In this document: piece by piece, positions 42,626 to 51,097 of the stretch
Numbering within the stretch: the stretch's first letter is position 1
Layout: every line of letters starts with the position of its first letter
Source: Methylopila sp. M107
Lineage (GTDB): Bacteria > Pseudomonadota > Alphaproteobacteria > Rhizobiales > Methylopilaceae
DNA: 64,000 nt
NCBI RefSeq assembly: GCF_000384475.1
Contig: NZ_ARWB01000001.1
Span: 2,522,176 to 2,586,175 of the forward strand
Direction of reading: 5' to 3'
The notes under the pieces: generated by a model
What the model saw: the letters and a program-made list of their open reading frames with translations, nothing else
What the model was told of the DNA's origin: nothing
The model's database searches: none
Position numbers and translations under genes: made by a program

Positions 42626-43433
42626 GGCCCTTGCTCCTGAAAATGACGACGGCGAGCGCGCGCCAGCGCGGCATCCATTTTGCGGCGGCGAGCTGGCGGG
42701 CTTCCGTCTCGGCGCGAGGGCCAAGCGAGCGGACCGCGTTGGTGATCTGCTCGAGGGAAATCTCGTTCGCGTATTCCGGGGCCGCCACGAGCTCGGACGC
42801 AGCCTTGATTAAGTCGGCCGAGATCGGAGCCGCCTTGGCCTCGACAAGCGCCTGCAGCACCTGCCGAGCCTTGAGCGCGCCCAGCCTGTTCGCCATCGTC
42901 AGCAGCGATTGGACCGCGACGGTGTCGCCCACGTCATAGGAACCGTTCGGCGGCGGATTTCTCAGAACCCGAGCGCCGGCCCGCTCACAGATCTGAGCGA
43001 CCGTAACCGCGTCCGGATCGGCCGCAGCGACCGCAGCGTGAAACAGCTGGGTCGTGGTAATATTCACGCGATCTCGATTGTGGCCCATGAAGGCCTTGGC
43101 GCGGTCGACCTGCTCTTCGGCGACCACGACCATCACCGGGATCGTCTCGATTGACGGGTGCGAAGCGGCCGCAATTGCCGTGTGCTGGCCGTCGATCACA
43201 TGCAGTGCGCCGTCGATCTCGACCACCACGGGCGGCTTGAAGCGCTTCCAGTCCCAGGTCTCGATAATCCGTTGGATGAGCTTGATCGAGCGTGTCGAGA
43301 GTTCCCGCTGATAGGCGCTATCAACCAGCAACGTCCTCGGATCGGCACGCTCGAAGCGAGGCTCCGGCATGTCCGCGCCGCCGGGCGTAAGGTCACCGAG
43401 GGCGATCGCGCGGATCGGGCGAACGGCGCTCAC
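42603..43433 (-). CDS. ParB-like nuclease-fold protein (DUF6551-like)
   Basis: A 276-aa protein. RTLLVDSAYQRELSTRSIKLIQRIIETWDWKRFKPPVVVEIDGALHVIDGQHTAIAA matches the ParB/sulfiredoxin-type N-terminal fold with the DGQH box. The rest is helical. Likely DNA-binding. It is the second ParB-like gene in this prophage. Starts with GTG overlapping the upstream stop by 4 bp. Confidence 0.75.
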   Translation of the reverse strand: MSAVRPIRAIALGDLTPGGADMPEPRFERADPRTLLVDSAYQRELSTRSIKLIQRIIETWDWKRFKPPVVVEIDGALHVIDGQHTAIAAASHPSIETIPVMVVVAEEQVDRAKAFMGHNRDRVNITTTQLFHAAVAAADPDAVTVAQICERAGARVLRNPPPNGSYDVGDTVAVQSLLTMANRLGALKARQVLQALVEAKAAPISADLIKAASELVAAPEYANEISLEQITNAVRSLGPRAETEARQLAAAKWMPRWRALAVVIFRSKGRGSRKPA

Positions 43434-43714
43434 AGCTCGCCTCCCTCGGCCGCCGGCCGCGTGCGGAACGACACCCGCAGGCGCTCGTCCGTCTTGCTGG
43501 CGAAGCGCCAGCCGGCGGCGTCGAGCGCGAGCAGGATGTCGTCGGCGAGCCGCTGACGCCGTTCGGTGGAGAGGCCCGCCGGCAGCGCGTCCATGATGGC
43601 GATCTCCGGCTCCCGGGCGCAGCTGACCGGCTTCGCGGTCGCCGATCGAACGTCGTGCTCGCGGCGCGAGCCTGCTTCCGGCAGCGGGTCGAGGATCTCA
43701 AGAACGTCGGCCAT
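43430..43714 (-). CDS. Hypothetical early protein
   Basis: A 94-aa protein with a C-terminal half (RRQRLADDILLALDAAGWRFASKTDERLRVSFRTR) that looks folded. ATG at 43714 or GTG at 43717. Part of the tightly overlapped middle operon. Not recognised. Confidence 0.55.
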   Translation of the reverse strand: MADVLEILDPLPEAGSRREHDVRSATAKPVSCAREPEIAIMDALPAGLSTERRQRLADDILLALDAAGWRFASKTDERLRVSFRTRPAAEGGEL

Positions 43715-43938
43715 CACGCGCCCTCAGGCTCGTAGCGCAGGCCGCAGAACGGGCAGTGCGCAAAGGTCATGTTCTGTGGGAGACGTTCGCCGCGCTTCTT
43801 CTGATGGTCGGAGCGCGTGACCAGCGGCAGCGCGAGCTTTTCGGCCATGGCGCCATCTCCAAATGTGATCAGCGTCTTGAGCTCGACGCCTTGCGGCTGC
43901 AGCTTTTCGTTGACGGTTTTGATGCAGTTGCAGGCCAT
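43714..43938 (-). CDS. Cys-containing hypothetical protein
   Basis: A 74-aa protein beginning MACNCIKTVNEKL and containing FAHCPFCGLRYEPEGA at the end. Cys pairs at both ends suggest a metal site. Similar small proteins occur in Rhizobiales phages. Not named. Confidence 0.6.
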   Translation of the reverse strand: MACNCIKTVNEKLQPQGVELKTLITFGDGAMAEKLALPLVTRSDHQKKRGERLPQNMTFAHCPFCGLRYEPEGA

Positions 43939-44324
43939 CACGACGCCCTCCGGCCACGCGCAAGATCGTCCTGGTGGACTTCCGCCACGCGGCCCATGCG
44001 GGTGCGGACCAGCAGGCGCGTGGCGGAGACCCGGCGGACGACGATCACGTCGATCGCCATCTCTCCATGGTCCCAGGCGTAGGTGCTGAGACGCGCGGGC
44101 TTGCCCGGCGCGAAAGGATCGTCCGGCTCGACCGGCGTGGCGGCGACCTTCGTGCGCGCCTTCAGGCGGGCCGCGGCGCGCGAGAACCGCCGGTCGATCC
44201 CGGCGAGCAGTCGGCCCGCGGCTTCGCGGGATGGACACACGAAGGCCAGCACGACCACCTGGTCGCCGGCGAGCTGGGCCGTGACGCGGCTGACGTCGGG
44301 CCCGAGGGCGAGGGTCTCGATCAT
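43938..44324 (-). CDS. Hypothetical early protein
   Basis: A 128-aa basic protein (RLLAGIDRRFSRAAARLKARTKVAATPVEPDD, then DVIVVRRVSATRLLVRTRMGRVAEVHQDDL). The second half resembles a small SH3-like barrel. The ATG is at 44324. Function unknown. Confidence 0.55.
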   Translation of the reverse strand: MIETLALGPDVSRVTAQLAGDQVVVLAFVCPSREAAGRLLAGIDRRFSRAAARLKARTKVAATPVEPDDPFAPGKPARLSTYAWDHGEMAIDVIVVRRVSATRLLVRTRMGRVAEVHQDDLARGRRAS

Positions 44325-44337
44325 GATTACAACCCCC

Positions 44338-45018
44338 TCACTGCGCCGCGACGTCGACAGTGATCGACTGCCATGCCGCCTCGACGTTTGGTCGCCACCA
44401 GAACCGCAGGTAGGAGCGCGACGCGCCCGGTCGCTCCGCCTCGTTCAGCGCCTCCATGGCGGCTGTCCAGAGCGGGTGATCTATCGAGAGGCGCTTCAAC
44501 TGCACGAGCTTGGCGCGGTTGATCTTGCCCTCCGCGTCGACCTGGAACGCGCCGGTCACTAGCGCGAGCAGCTCGGCGCTCGCGCCGTCGCTGCTCTCCT
44601 TGACGAACTCGTCGAACAGCTCCTTGGCGCGCTGGATCTCGGCGCCGTAGGTGATGAGCGTCGCAGTCTTGACCTCGACTTTAAGGCAGTCGTCGAAGCT
44701 CTTGAGCGTGACGTTGCCCTTGGCGCCGCCACGCTTTGCGCCGAACTCGTCCGCAAGAATGTTCTGGAACTCGACGACGTCGTCCATCGCATGCAGCCGG
44801 AACCGCGCGACCTGGGCGCTGATCTCCATCGCGAAGGCGATGATGCGGCGGACCGTCTGGTCCTCGAGCTTGTGGCGCGGCTTGATGGTCCTGATCGGGG
44901 TGACGCCGCCATCGGCCGAGCGGGTCATTTCCTGGCCGCTGTAGTGCTCGATCGGCATTTCGAGCGGGACGAAGTTGGTGGGCGGCGCGCGCCGCGCCGC
45001 GATGGCTTCGGTGGTCAT
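44338..45018 (-). CDS. DUF3164 phage protein
   Basis: A 226-aa protein of the DUF3164 family found in the early region of Mu-like phages (DEFGAKRGGAKGNVTLKSFDDCLKVEVKTATLITYGAEIQRAKELFDEFV). The C-terminal WTAAMEALNEAERPGASRSYLRFW is also family sequence. Function unknown. Confidence 0.82.
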   Translation of the reverse strand: MTTEAIAARRAPPTNFVPLEMPIEHYSGQEMTRSADGGVTPIRTIKPRHKLEDQTVRRIIAFAMEISAQVARFRLHAMDDVVEFQNILADEFGAKRGGAKGNVTLKSFDDCLKVEVKTATLITYGAEIQRAKELFDEFVKESSDGASAELLALVTGAFQVDAEGKINRAKLVQLKRLSIDHPLWTAAMEALNEAERPGASRSYLRFWWRPNVEAAWQSITVDVAAQ

Positions 45019-45422
45019 GATTCCGTTTCCCTTTCCGTGGTTTCAAAAGCGGCTCGAAGGGCCGTGAAGGCCTCGTGCTGGCCCTCGCGCGCGAGAAAGC
45101 GGGCTTCCTCGCCGGGCACCGTGCGAATGGCGTCGGTCTTGCTGAGGAAGTCGCCGACCGCCGCGTCGATGCGGCTGCGCTGCGCGATGGCGCGGCGCAG
45201 CTTCTGGCGGAAGCGATTGCCGCGTTTCCGAACCTCATGAAGCTCGCCGAGCGCGTCGATCAGGCTCTTCGCGAGCGCATAGGCGCCGTTGGGGCCGAGC
45301 TGCAGTGCAAGCTCCGGTTCGCGTCGAATGGCTTGCGCCGCCGCCTCTGCGTCGAAAGCCGCGCCAGCCGGCGCGCAGACGGCTTCCTCGCGACGCTGCA
45401 GCAGCGGAACGGCCGCGCTCAT
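45015..45422 (-). CDS. Hypothetical early protein
   Basis: A 135-aa helical protein (AAAQAIRREPELALQLGPNGAYALAKSLIDALGELHEVRKRGNRFRQKLRRAI). It overlaps both neighbours by 4 bp. The family is not recognised. Confidence 0.58.
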   Translation of the reverse strand: MSAAVPLLQRREEAVCAPAGAAFDAEAAAQAIRREPELALQLGPNGAYALAKSLIDALGELHEVRKRGNRFRQKLRRAIAQRSRIDAAVGDFLSKTDAIRTVPGEEARFLAREGQHEAFTALRAAFETTERETES

Positions 45423-45787
45423 GCCGGCCTCCCTTCGGCGCGCGCGCGGACCGGGCCCGGGAAGATCACGACCTTGTCGTCGCGCAGCATCGCCTCGAGG
45501 ATTTCGAGATCGACGGTCTGGCGACGTCGCGGCAAGCCAGCCTGCTCGGCCGCGGCGAGCGCCTCCTCGACTGTCGCGACCGTCGCGAGCGACTTCTCGG
45601 CGAGCTGACTGCTGCGCGCGTGGATCTCGATCGCCTCGAGCCGGATCGCCTCGATCTCCATCTGGGCGAGCGAGGTCGCGAGGTCGCGCATCTCCTCGAC
45701 CGAAATCGCCGTTCCCCCGATCGACTTGCGGGCGAGATCGCCGTGAAGCGCCGCGATGGCGTAGGACAGCGTGTTGGGCGCGCTCAT
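45419..45787 (-). CDS. Hypothetical early protein
   Basis: A 122-aa helical protein (MSAPNTLSYAIAALHGDLARKSIGGTAISVEEMRDLATSLAQMEIEAIRLEAIEI). Directly after MuB with a 4-bp overlap. Not recognised. Confidence 0.58.
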   Translation of the reverse strand: MSAPNTLSYAIAALHGDLARKSIGGTAISVEEMRDLATSLAQMEIEAIRLEAIEIHARSSQLAEKSLATVATVEEALAAAEQAGLPRRRQTVDLEILEAMLRDDKVVIFPGPVRARAEGRPA

Positions 45788-46881
45788 GGCCGGACCCCGA
45801 GCGTCTCGCCGCCGCGGTTCTCCCATGCCTCGCGGACATGTTTGGCCGACAACGTCTCGCCGGCGCCCACCGCGAGGATTATGCCGAGCTTGACCGTCTC
45901 GGTGATCTGACCGAGCGCGCCGGGCTTGTGGCCGATGGCCGACAGCAGCTTGCGGGCTTCGGGATCCGCCACGCCCCAGGCGTCGAGCGTCGCCGCGATG
46001 TCCCCGGCCTGCGGCTTCATGCGGCGCATGCGCTTGCCGATCCGACGGTGGATCTGACCGTAGCCGTCCCGCGGCTCCGCCCGACCAAAGCGCGAATAGA
46101 CTTCCTCGTTGCCAAGCAACGCGATGCCGCATCGATATTCGTCGTAGAAGAAGCGGAGCTGGTCGACCGCCTCGTCCTTAAGGTTCTGCGCCTCGTCTAT
46201 GATCAACAGTGTCTGGCGGCCGTTGCGCTTGATCTTCTGTCCGATCGCGCGGTCGAGCTTGTTCGCCGAGCGCTCGGAGACGTCGATCGCATGCGCAATC
46301 TCCTGCAGCATGCGGTGCGTGCCGGAGGTGGTCGGCCGCATGGTCGCCATGTAGACCCCGGGCCGCGAGCGGTAGGCTTTCGCGGTGGTGGTCTTGCCGA
46401 CGCCAGCGCCGAGCGTCACCACCACTATCTGCGGCATCTGCTGGGCGTAGAGCAGCGTGTCCGTCAGTTCGCGGGAGGTCGGCGTCTCAAAGTAACCCGG
46501 CTCTTCCGGCAGGCCGAAGACGCGATCGCGGACCTCCTCGAGGCTCGCGAGCCAGTTTTCGAGTTTGACGACCTGGTTGCCGTAGGAGCCGGTGTAGCTG
46601 CCGTCGAGCAGCGGCCCGAGCGTGCCCGGCGGAATGTCGGTGCGACGCGACAGCTCGGCGCGCGACCAGCCCTTCTCCTTGGCAATCGCCGAGGCGCGGC
46701 CGATCGCGGCGAGCCAGCGCTTGACCGTCTCTGGGGCGACCCGCGGCGGGGTCACCTGCGGCGGCGCCCATGGATCGGTCACCTGACCGTCTGTCGCGTA
46801 ACTGTTGGTGTCTGCGTTTTTCATGTCAGTTGCGGCTCTCAACTGTTGGAAACTGAAATCTTTTCGGCGCTCTGGGGTCAC
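45784..46881 (-). CDS. MuB-like target-selection ATPase
   Basis: A 365-aa AAA+ protein. An N-terminal helix-turn-helix (about 45-95: KEKGWSRAELSRRTDIPPGTLGPLLDG) precedes the ATPase. Walker A is GAGVGKTT (158-165), Walker B is LLIIDEAQNL (Asp229-Glu230). MuB coats target DNA and activates MuA, which follows the neighbouring-gene order A-B here. The start at 46881 overlaps the MuA stop by 4 bp; an ATG at 46824 is the alternative. Confidence 0.88.
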   Translation of the reverse strand: MTPERRKDFSFQQLRAATDMKNADTNSYATDGQVTDPWAPPQVTPPRVAPETVKRWLAAIGRASAIAKEKGWSRAELSRRTDIPPGTLGPLLDGSYTGSYGNQVVKLENWLASLEEVRDRVFGLPEEPGYFETPTSRELTDTLLYAQQMPQIVVVTLGAGVGKTTTAKAYRSRPGVYMATMRPTTSGTHRMLQEIAHAIDVSERSANKLDRAIGQKIKRNGRQTLLIIDEAQNLKDEAVDQLRFFYDEYRCGIALLGNEEVYSRFGRAEPRDGYGQIHRRIGKRMRRMKPQAGDIAATLDAWGVADPEARKLLSAIGHKPGALGQITETVKLGIILAVGAGETLSAKHVREAWENRGGETLGVRP

Positions 46882-48803
46882 TCGCGCTGAAATGGAAGGA
46901 TGTCGGCGTCGCTGATCCCGCGAAGGGCGCGGCCGAAGTTTTCAGCGCCCGACCAGTCCTCGGCGGAAACCTGCGGGACGCCGTTCGCGACCAGGCGCAC
47001 GACCTTCGAGGCCGGCTCCACGAACGGGGCGGGCGTCGGCAGCAGGTCTGCCGCCTGGCCGATCGTCATCCTCCGCTCGGCGTTCAGCATCTCGCGCAAG
47101 CCGCGGAACCACTGATTCCGGGCGCGCGCATGCGTCTGAGCGGCCGTCATGTCGGCGAAACCTTCGGCCTCGACACACGGCGCCTCGCAGATGAAGCGGC
47201 CGTCGATGGCGTAGACCGCGACCGGCTGCAGCAGATCGTCGGGGTCGAACCGCACCGTCACCTTGCGGCCGGCGACATCGCTCAGCTGCTCGGCCCAGTA
47301 CCGGTTGCCCGCGAGCTGGATTTCGCCTCTGCCCTTCCGCGCCGTGACGCCTTCCGCGGCCATCAGGAACATGCGGCGCTGGGCGGCCGTGGCGCGGCGC
47401 ACGACCACGCCGTCCTGCGCGACGCTTTGGCGGAACGTCTCCGCGAAGCTGCGCCCGGCGGCGGTCGCGCTGCGGCGGCCCGGGCGCTCGTTGTGGCGCC
47501 GGATTTCGCGCGCGACGACTGTCAGGAATGTTTCGAGCGGAACGGCGCTGGACGCGTAGTTGTCAGGCTTCTCCGTCGGCTTCTTGCCGGTGTATGCGCC
47601 GGCGAAGGTCGGATGCTTGGCGATTTCCTCGGCGAGGTCGCCGAAGGCGCGCTCGATCGGCTTGGCCTGCCCGTGATACGGGGTCGCCCAGCGGACCTCG
47701 ACGCCGAGCGCGGTGAGGATTCCGGCGGGCTCGTCGTCGCGGATCTTGAAGCGGTAGCGGGTCTTGGCGCCGCCGGTCAGCCACTTCGAGGCGAAGGAAC
47801 GGCCGTTGTCGAGCCAGCAGAGATCAGGGATCCCGTAGCTTTCGAACATGTCCGCGAACGCGTGGCGGACGCAGGTCCAGTTTTCGCTGCGGTCGACCCG
47901 GTGGCCGACGATCGCGCCCGAATAGAGATCCTGGATCGCGACCATCACGGGGCGCGCGACCGTCCCGTCGGGCCATTTCACGAAGACGTCGAAGCGGTGG
48001 CCGTCGGCGTTGACGGCCTGCATGGCGTGGAACACGGACCGGTCACGGGTCTGGTGTGGATAGAGCGCCCTGGCGGCGTCAGCGCCCTTGCGTGCGAGCG
48101 TCTGCACGGCGCGCGGGATTTCGCGCTCGAGGCGTCGCTGCATCGTCTTGGGCGAGGGGATCGGCGACCAGCCATGCTCGGCGGCGGCCTCCCGCATGCG
48201 CCGGTCGCAGCTTTCGAACACGCGCGACTCGGGCGCGAGCCAGAGCGCCTTCAGGAAGTCCCAGGCGCGCGGATCACAGGGCTCGGTTGCTGTCCGGCCG
48301 GTTCGGCGAGGCGCGATGGCGGCGAGGCGGTCGCACTTCGCCACGTCCTTGACGGCTTCGATCCAGTTGAAAACGGTTCGGACGCTGCAGCCGCATTTCT
48401 CCGCGACGAGCGAGACGGCCACGTTGCGCGTCATGTCCCTCGACAGGACGATGACGGTGTCGATCGCGGCGAGACGGCGACGCGCTTCCGCCTTTTGATC
48501 GTCCGAAAGCCGTTCGAAGCGCTCCCAGAGTGGGTTCGAAGCCCCTCTCGAAATGGGGTCGACCCCATTTTGATCTGGGGTGGACCCCACTTCCCGCGCA
48601 ACGGGTCTGGCCTCCGCTGGCAGGAGCGAGACGTGATACTCCCACGCGCCGCCCTCGCGGCCGACGCCGGGGCGCATGCGGGCGCGATCGGGATCCGCGC
48701 GCCATCCCTGGCGCAGGGCCATACGGTCCAGTTCGCGGCGATCGCGCGGTAACGCCGGATGGTTCAGCGCGAGAATGTCGGGAACGGCGAGCCACTCGCG
48801 CAT
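46878..48803 (-). CDS. MuA-like DDE transposase
   Basis: A 641-aa transposase. The N-terminal Mu-type winged helix (about 3-65: WLAVPDILALNHPALPRDRRELDRMALRQGW) is followed by a linker, then site-recognition helices (CGCSVRTVFNWIEAV) and the RNase H core. The catalytic triad is Asp267 (NADGH), Asp332 (LDNGRSF) and Glu384 (KPIERAF), close to D269/D336/E392 of MuA. The C-terminus has the basic beta-barrel region. It should bind the 18-bp repeats at both element ends. Confidence 0.92.
   Translation of the reverse strand: MREWLAVPDILALNHPALPRDRRELDRMALRQGWRADPDRARMRPGVGREGGAWEYHVSLLPAEARPVAREVGSTPDQNGVDPISRGASNPLWERFERLSDDQKAEARRRLAAIDTVIVLSRDMTRNVAVSLVAEKCGCSVRTVFNWIEAVKDVAKCDRLAAIAPRRTGRTATEPCDPRAWDFLKALWLAPESRVFESCDRRMREAAAEHGWSPIPSPKTMQRRLEREIPRAVQTLARKGADAARALYPHQTRDRSVFHAMQAVNADGHRFDVFVKWPDGTVARPVMVAIQDLYSGAIVGHRVDRSENWTCVRHAFADMFESYGIPDLCWLDNGRSFASKWLTGGAKTRYRFKIRDDEPAGILTALGVEVRWATPYHGQAKPIERAFGDLAEEIAKHPTFAGAYTGKKPTEKPDNYASSAVPLETFLTVVAREIRRHNERPGRRSATAAGRSFAETFRQSVAQDGVVVRRATAAQRRMFLMAAEGVTARKGRGEIQLAGNRYWAEQLSDVAGRKVTVRFDPDDLLQPVAVYAIDGRFICEAPCVEAEGFADMTAAQTHARARNQWFRGLREMLNAERRMTIGQAADLLPTPAPFVEPASKVVRLVANGVPQVSAEDWSGAENFGRALRGISDADILPFQRE
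48551..48589. repeat. Two tandem dyads inside the MuA linker
   Basis: AAATGGGGTCGACCCCATTT (48551-48570) is a perfect 20-bp palindrome. A second dyad, TGGGGT-GG-ACCCCA, is at 48576-48589. Their centres are 22 bp apart, the same spacing as the late-end transposase sites. They encode the non-conserved linker around residues 72-85. Confidence 0.6.
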
Positions 48804-49306
48804 CAGCGGTCTCCCGCTCGGCGGTGGCGCCTGACGACCGCGACCGGCTCTTGCTTCAGTTCCCGCTCGATCTCGCGCCGCGCGGCGGCGAGGCGGCGCT
48901 CTTCCTGCGCAAGGTGCCCGAGCTGGGCGAGGCGCGCTTCGCGGCCCTGCAGCACGACGAGACCGTCGTCCTCGACCATCATGTCGTAGAGCCAGAAGGC
49001 TCCGGTCGCGCGCACGAAGGCGACGAAGCGCACGATCCCGATGTCATGCTCGGGCTTCGACGGCGCGGTGTAGGCGTAGAGGCTGTCGGCGGAGATCTCC
49101 CGGCCGGACAGTTCGCCCATCCGGGCGGCGACGACGCTGGCGCTGTCCGGGCATTCCTTCAGGGCGCGTCCCATGCCGGACTTGATCCGGACCGACAGGT
49201 CGACGGAGCGTGGCGCGTCGACCGGTCGGCGCACCGGGAACAGCTGCTCATGAGCGAACAGGTCGCCTTGGCCGACTGCCGGGGATCTGGCCGCGCGCTT
49301 GGCCAT
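48803..49306 (-). CDS. Hypothetical early protein upstream of the transposase
   Basis: A 167-aa protein. The centre (KSGMGRALKECPDSASVVAARMGELSGREISADSLYAYTAPSKPEHDIGIVRFVAFVRAT) suggests a DNA-binding helical fold. The C-terminus is a charged helix. Its stop overlaps the MuA start. Similar genes precede muA in other alphaproteobacterial Mu-like phages, but the function is unknown. Confidence 0.62.
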   Translation of the reverse strand: MAKRAARSPAVGQGDLFAHEQLFPVRRPVDAPRSVDLSVRIKSGMGRALKECPDSASVVAARMGELSGREISADSLYAYTAPSKPEHDIGIVRFVAFVRATGAFWLYDMMVEDDGLVVLQGREARLAQLGHLAQEERRLAAARREIERELKQEPVAVVRRHRRAGDR

Positions 49307-49309
49307 GGC

Positions 49310-50158
49310 TTAGGCGACGTCCTCGACGTTCGAGGACACGACCGCGAGGCGCGACTTCGCGACGCCTTTCGCGGTGATTTCCGCTCCGATCTGCGCGAGG
49401 AACCGGCGCCGGGCCTTCTCGGAACCCCGGCTCCAGGCCTCGACGAGCGCGTTGAATTGACGTTCGTCGGCCGGCAACACGGCCGGAGCGCGGAACTCGC
49501 CGACCCGCTTGATGCGGCCGGCCGAAAGCGCCTTAGCCACCTCGATTTGCTCGTCGGAACGCAGGTTCGCGAGATGCGCGAGATCGGCGGCGTGGTTCTC
49601 AAGATAGGTGCCACGCGCCGCTGCGATCACCTCCGGCGAAAGGTCCGCGACGAGGGCGATCGAGCGCTGGATCGTGCGTCGGCTCAGGCCGGTACGATCG
49701 GCAACGTCTGAGCTAAACGACATAATGTCGTTTTGGTCAGAACGTTGTATCTGCTTGACTTTTTGATCGCCGCCTTTGGCGACTTGGGGATACAGATCTT
49801 CCCAGACCCGCTTCCTTTCGGAGAGGAAGATCGCGCGGTCGAGAGCCGAGAGCTCGCGGCGCATCAGGTTCTCGTCGATCTCGACGAGCCGCGCTTCCGC
49901 GTCGGTGAGGCTGCGGATTTCGACCGGGATTTCCGTCCAGCCGCAGATCCCGGCCGCCGCAAGACGATGGCGTCCGGCGACCAGCGACCAGCGCCCGACT
50001 TCCGCCGCGCTCGGCCGCACCACGATGCGATGCGTCAGCCCCTTTGCGGCCATCGAAGCCGCCAGCACCTCGGCCCAGGCGACGTCCAGCGGGCGCAGGC
50101 GATCGTCGTTGACGTCGATCAGGTCGAGCGAAAGGGTGTCGAGCGTAGCCGACGTCAT
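49310..50158 (-). CDS. ParB/Spo0J-family DNA-binding protein
   Basis: A 282-aa protein. The N-terminal ParB domain shows RIVVRPSAAEVGRWSLVAGRHRLAAA (the GxRR-like box is GRHR) and LVEIDENLMRRELSALDRA. A helix-turn-helix follows (DVADRTGLSRRTIQRSIALVADLSPEV). A role in early regulation or DNA maintenance is likely. The ATG at 50158 has a GAGAGA upstream. Confidence 0.82.
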   Translation of the reverse strand: MTSATLDTLSLDLIDVNDDRLRPLDVAWAEVLAASMAAKGLTHRIVVRPSAAEVGRWSLVAGRHRLAAAGICGWTEIPVEIRSLTDAEARLVEIDENLMRRELSALDRAIFLSERKRVWEDLYPQVAKGGDQKVKQIQRSDQNDIMSFSSDVADRTGLSRRTIQRSIALVADLSPEVIAAARGTYLENHAADLAHLANLRSDEQIEVAKALSAGRIKRVGEFRAPAVLPADERQFNALVEAWSRGSEKARRRFLAQIGAEITAKGVAKSRLAVVSSNVEDVA

Positions 50159-50177
50159 GCTGTCTCTCGGGAAAAGA

Positions 50178-50206
50178 GGCGGCCGGTCGCCGAAGCGCCG
50201 GCCGCC
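50178..50206. repeat. Hairpin upstream of the ParB-like gene
   Basis: GGCGGCCGG and its complement (50178-50186 and 50198-50206) form a perfect 9-bp stem with an 11-base loop, 20 bp before the start codon. It may attenuate the early transcript. No T-run on either strand. Confidence 0.4.
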
Positions 50207-50326
50207 AGTTCAGGAGGAAACGCCCCAGAGGGCATGCGGGAGGTAGCCCCCGAGCCCCACCACTGTCGCAGGTGGCGCGCTGCTCCGATGATCGAGTTTG
50301 CGAGAAACGATTCGGAGGAGCCGGAA

Positions 50327-50809
50327 ATGGCGAAACCGCATGGGCGGCAGTTGTGGGCGTTGTACCTGGAGGGGGTATTTCCTGTCGTCGAGCGACCGGA
50401 GATCGATGTTCTCAACGCCGAGCAGATCGCGAAGATAGTTATGCCGCTGGTCGGTCGGATCACGGCCGCAGCGAAGCCGGACGCCTCTCCCGGCGACGAG
50501 ATCGAGATGGCCGATGCGCTCTGGCTGATCGCCAAACGCGGCGGGATCGAAGCGCTCGAAGGCCTGAGCGCAGCGACGCGCGCGCGCTTCGCTGCGCTGG
50601 CGCGGGATGCACTGCTGGCGCTTGCAATCGAGCACTTTGGGAAAGCGGGCTTCAGCATCCCTCTTCCCCGGCACGCTTCCGATGAGATCCGAGCGACAGC
50701 AGCGCTGCTATTTCTGCTTGGAACTCTACAAACGGACGCCGAGCTGCGAGCGCGTCTTCAGCAGAGCGGACGAATGGGGCCAGATCGTCGATCGAGGCCG
50801 CGACGGTGA
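50327..50809 (+). CDS. Plus-strand hypothetical gene inside the minus-strand early operon
   Basis: A 160-aa protein with an excellent ribosome site (GGAGGAG at 50314-50320). The sequence is balanced and protein-like (LWALYLEGVFPVVERPEIDVLNAEQIAKIVMPLVGRI; DALWLIAKRGGIEALEG). The facing minus frame is Ser/Ala-rich and looks like a shadow. It would be transcribed against the early operon. Its 3' end overlaps the small minus gene 50652-50864. Family unknown. Confidence 0.6.
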   Translation: MAKPHGRQLWALYLEGVFPVVERPEIDVLNAEQIAKIVMPLVGRITAAAKPDASPGDEIEMADALWLIAKRGGIEALEGLSAATRARFAALARDALLALAIEHFGKAGFSIPLPRHASDEIRATAALLFLLGTLQTDAELRARLQQSGRMGPDRRSRPRR

Positions 50810-50864
50810 AGCGCGGCGCTTCGCCGGGCCACGCCTTAAGCCATGAAGTTGGACGGGCGCTCAC
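50652..50864 (-). CDS. Small hypothetical early protein
   Basis: A 70-aa frame (VSARPTSWLKAWPGEAPRFTVAASIDDLAPFVRSAEDALAARRPFVEFQAEIAALL). The GTG overlaps the upstream stop as GTGA, the pattern of this operon. It overlaps the plus-strand gene by 158 bp, so at least one of the two needs checking. Confidence 0.48.
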   Translation of the reverse strand: MSARPTSWLKAWPGEAPRFTVAASIDDLAPFVRSAEDALAARRPFVEFQAEIAALLSLGSHRKRAGEEGC

Positions 50865-51097
50865 CAGCAGCCTCCGACCGGCGGCTTGTCGTCGTTGAAC
50901 AGGCGCTGTTTGAGATGCGGCTCGACGCGCAGCAGCCAGCGGAAAGTGTCCCCGGCTGCTTCGAGCGACTCGATGATGTAGGCGCGCTCGGACGGCTTCA
51001 TGCGACCGGCGCGGACTGCGCTTTCGGTCTCGCGCTTGCGATGCTCGATCTCGGCGTTGAGCGCGGTGAGCTGGCGGTAGAGCGAAGGCGCGCTCAC
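50861..51097 (-). CDS. Small helical early protein
   Basis: A 78-aa protein from GTG 51097 (VSAPSLYRQLTALNAEIEHRKRETESAVRAGRMKPSERAYIIESLEAAGDTFRWLL). GTGA overlap with the upstream stop. The pattern resembles small conserved phage helical proteins. Not named. Confidence 0.6.
   Translation of the reverse strand: MSAPSLYRQLTALNAEIEHRKRETESAVRAGRMKPSERAYIIESLEAAGDTFRWLLRVEPHLKQRLFNDDKPPVGGCW

Noticed and set aside
50155-50658. 167-codon minus frame filling the early operon with 4-bp overlaps
   Set aside because: Very rich in Ser and Ala with no family pattern; the opposite strand has a strong ribosome site and natural protein sequence. Kept as an open alternative in the findings.
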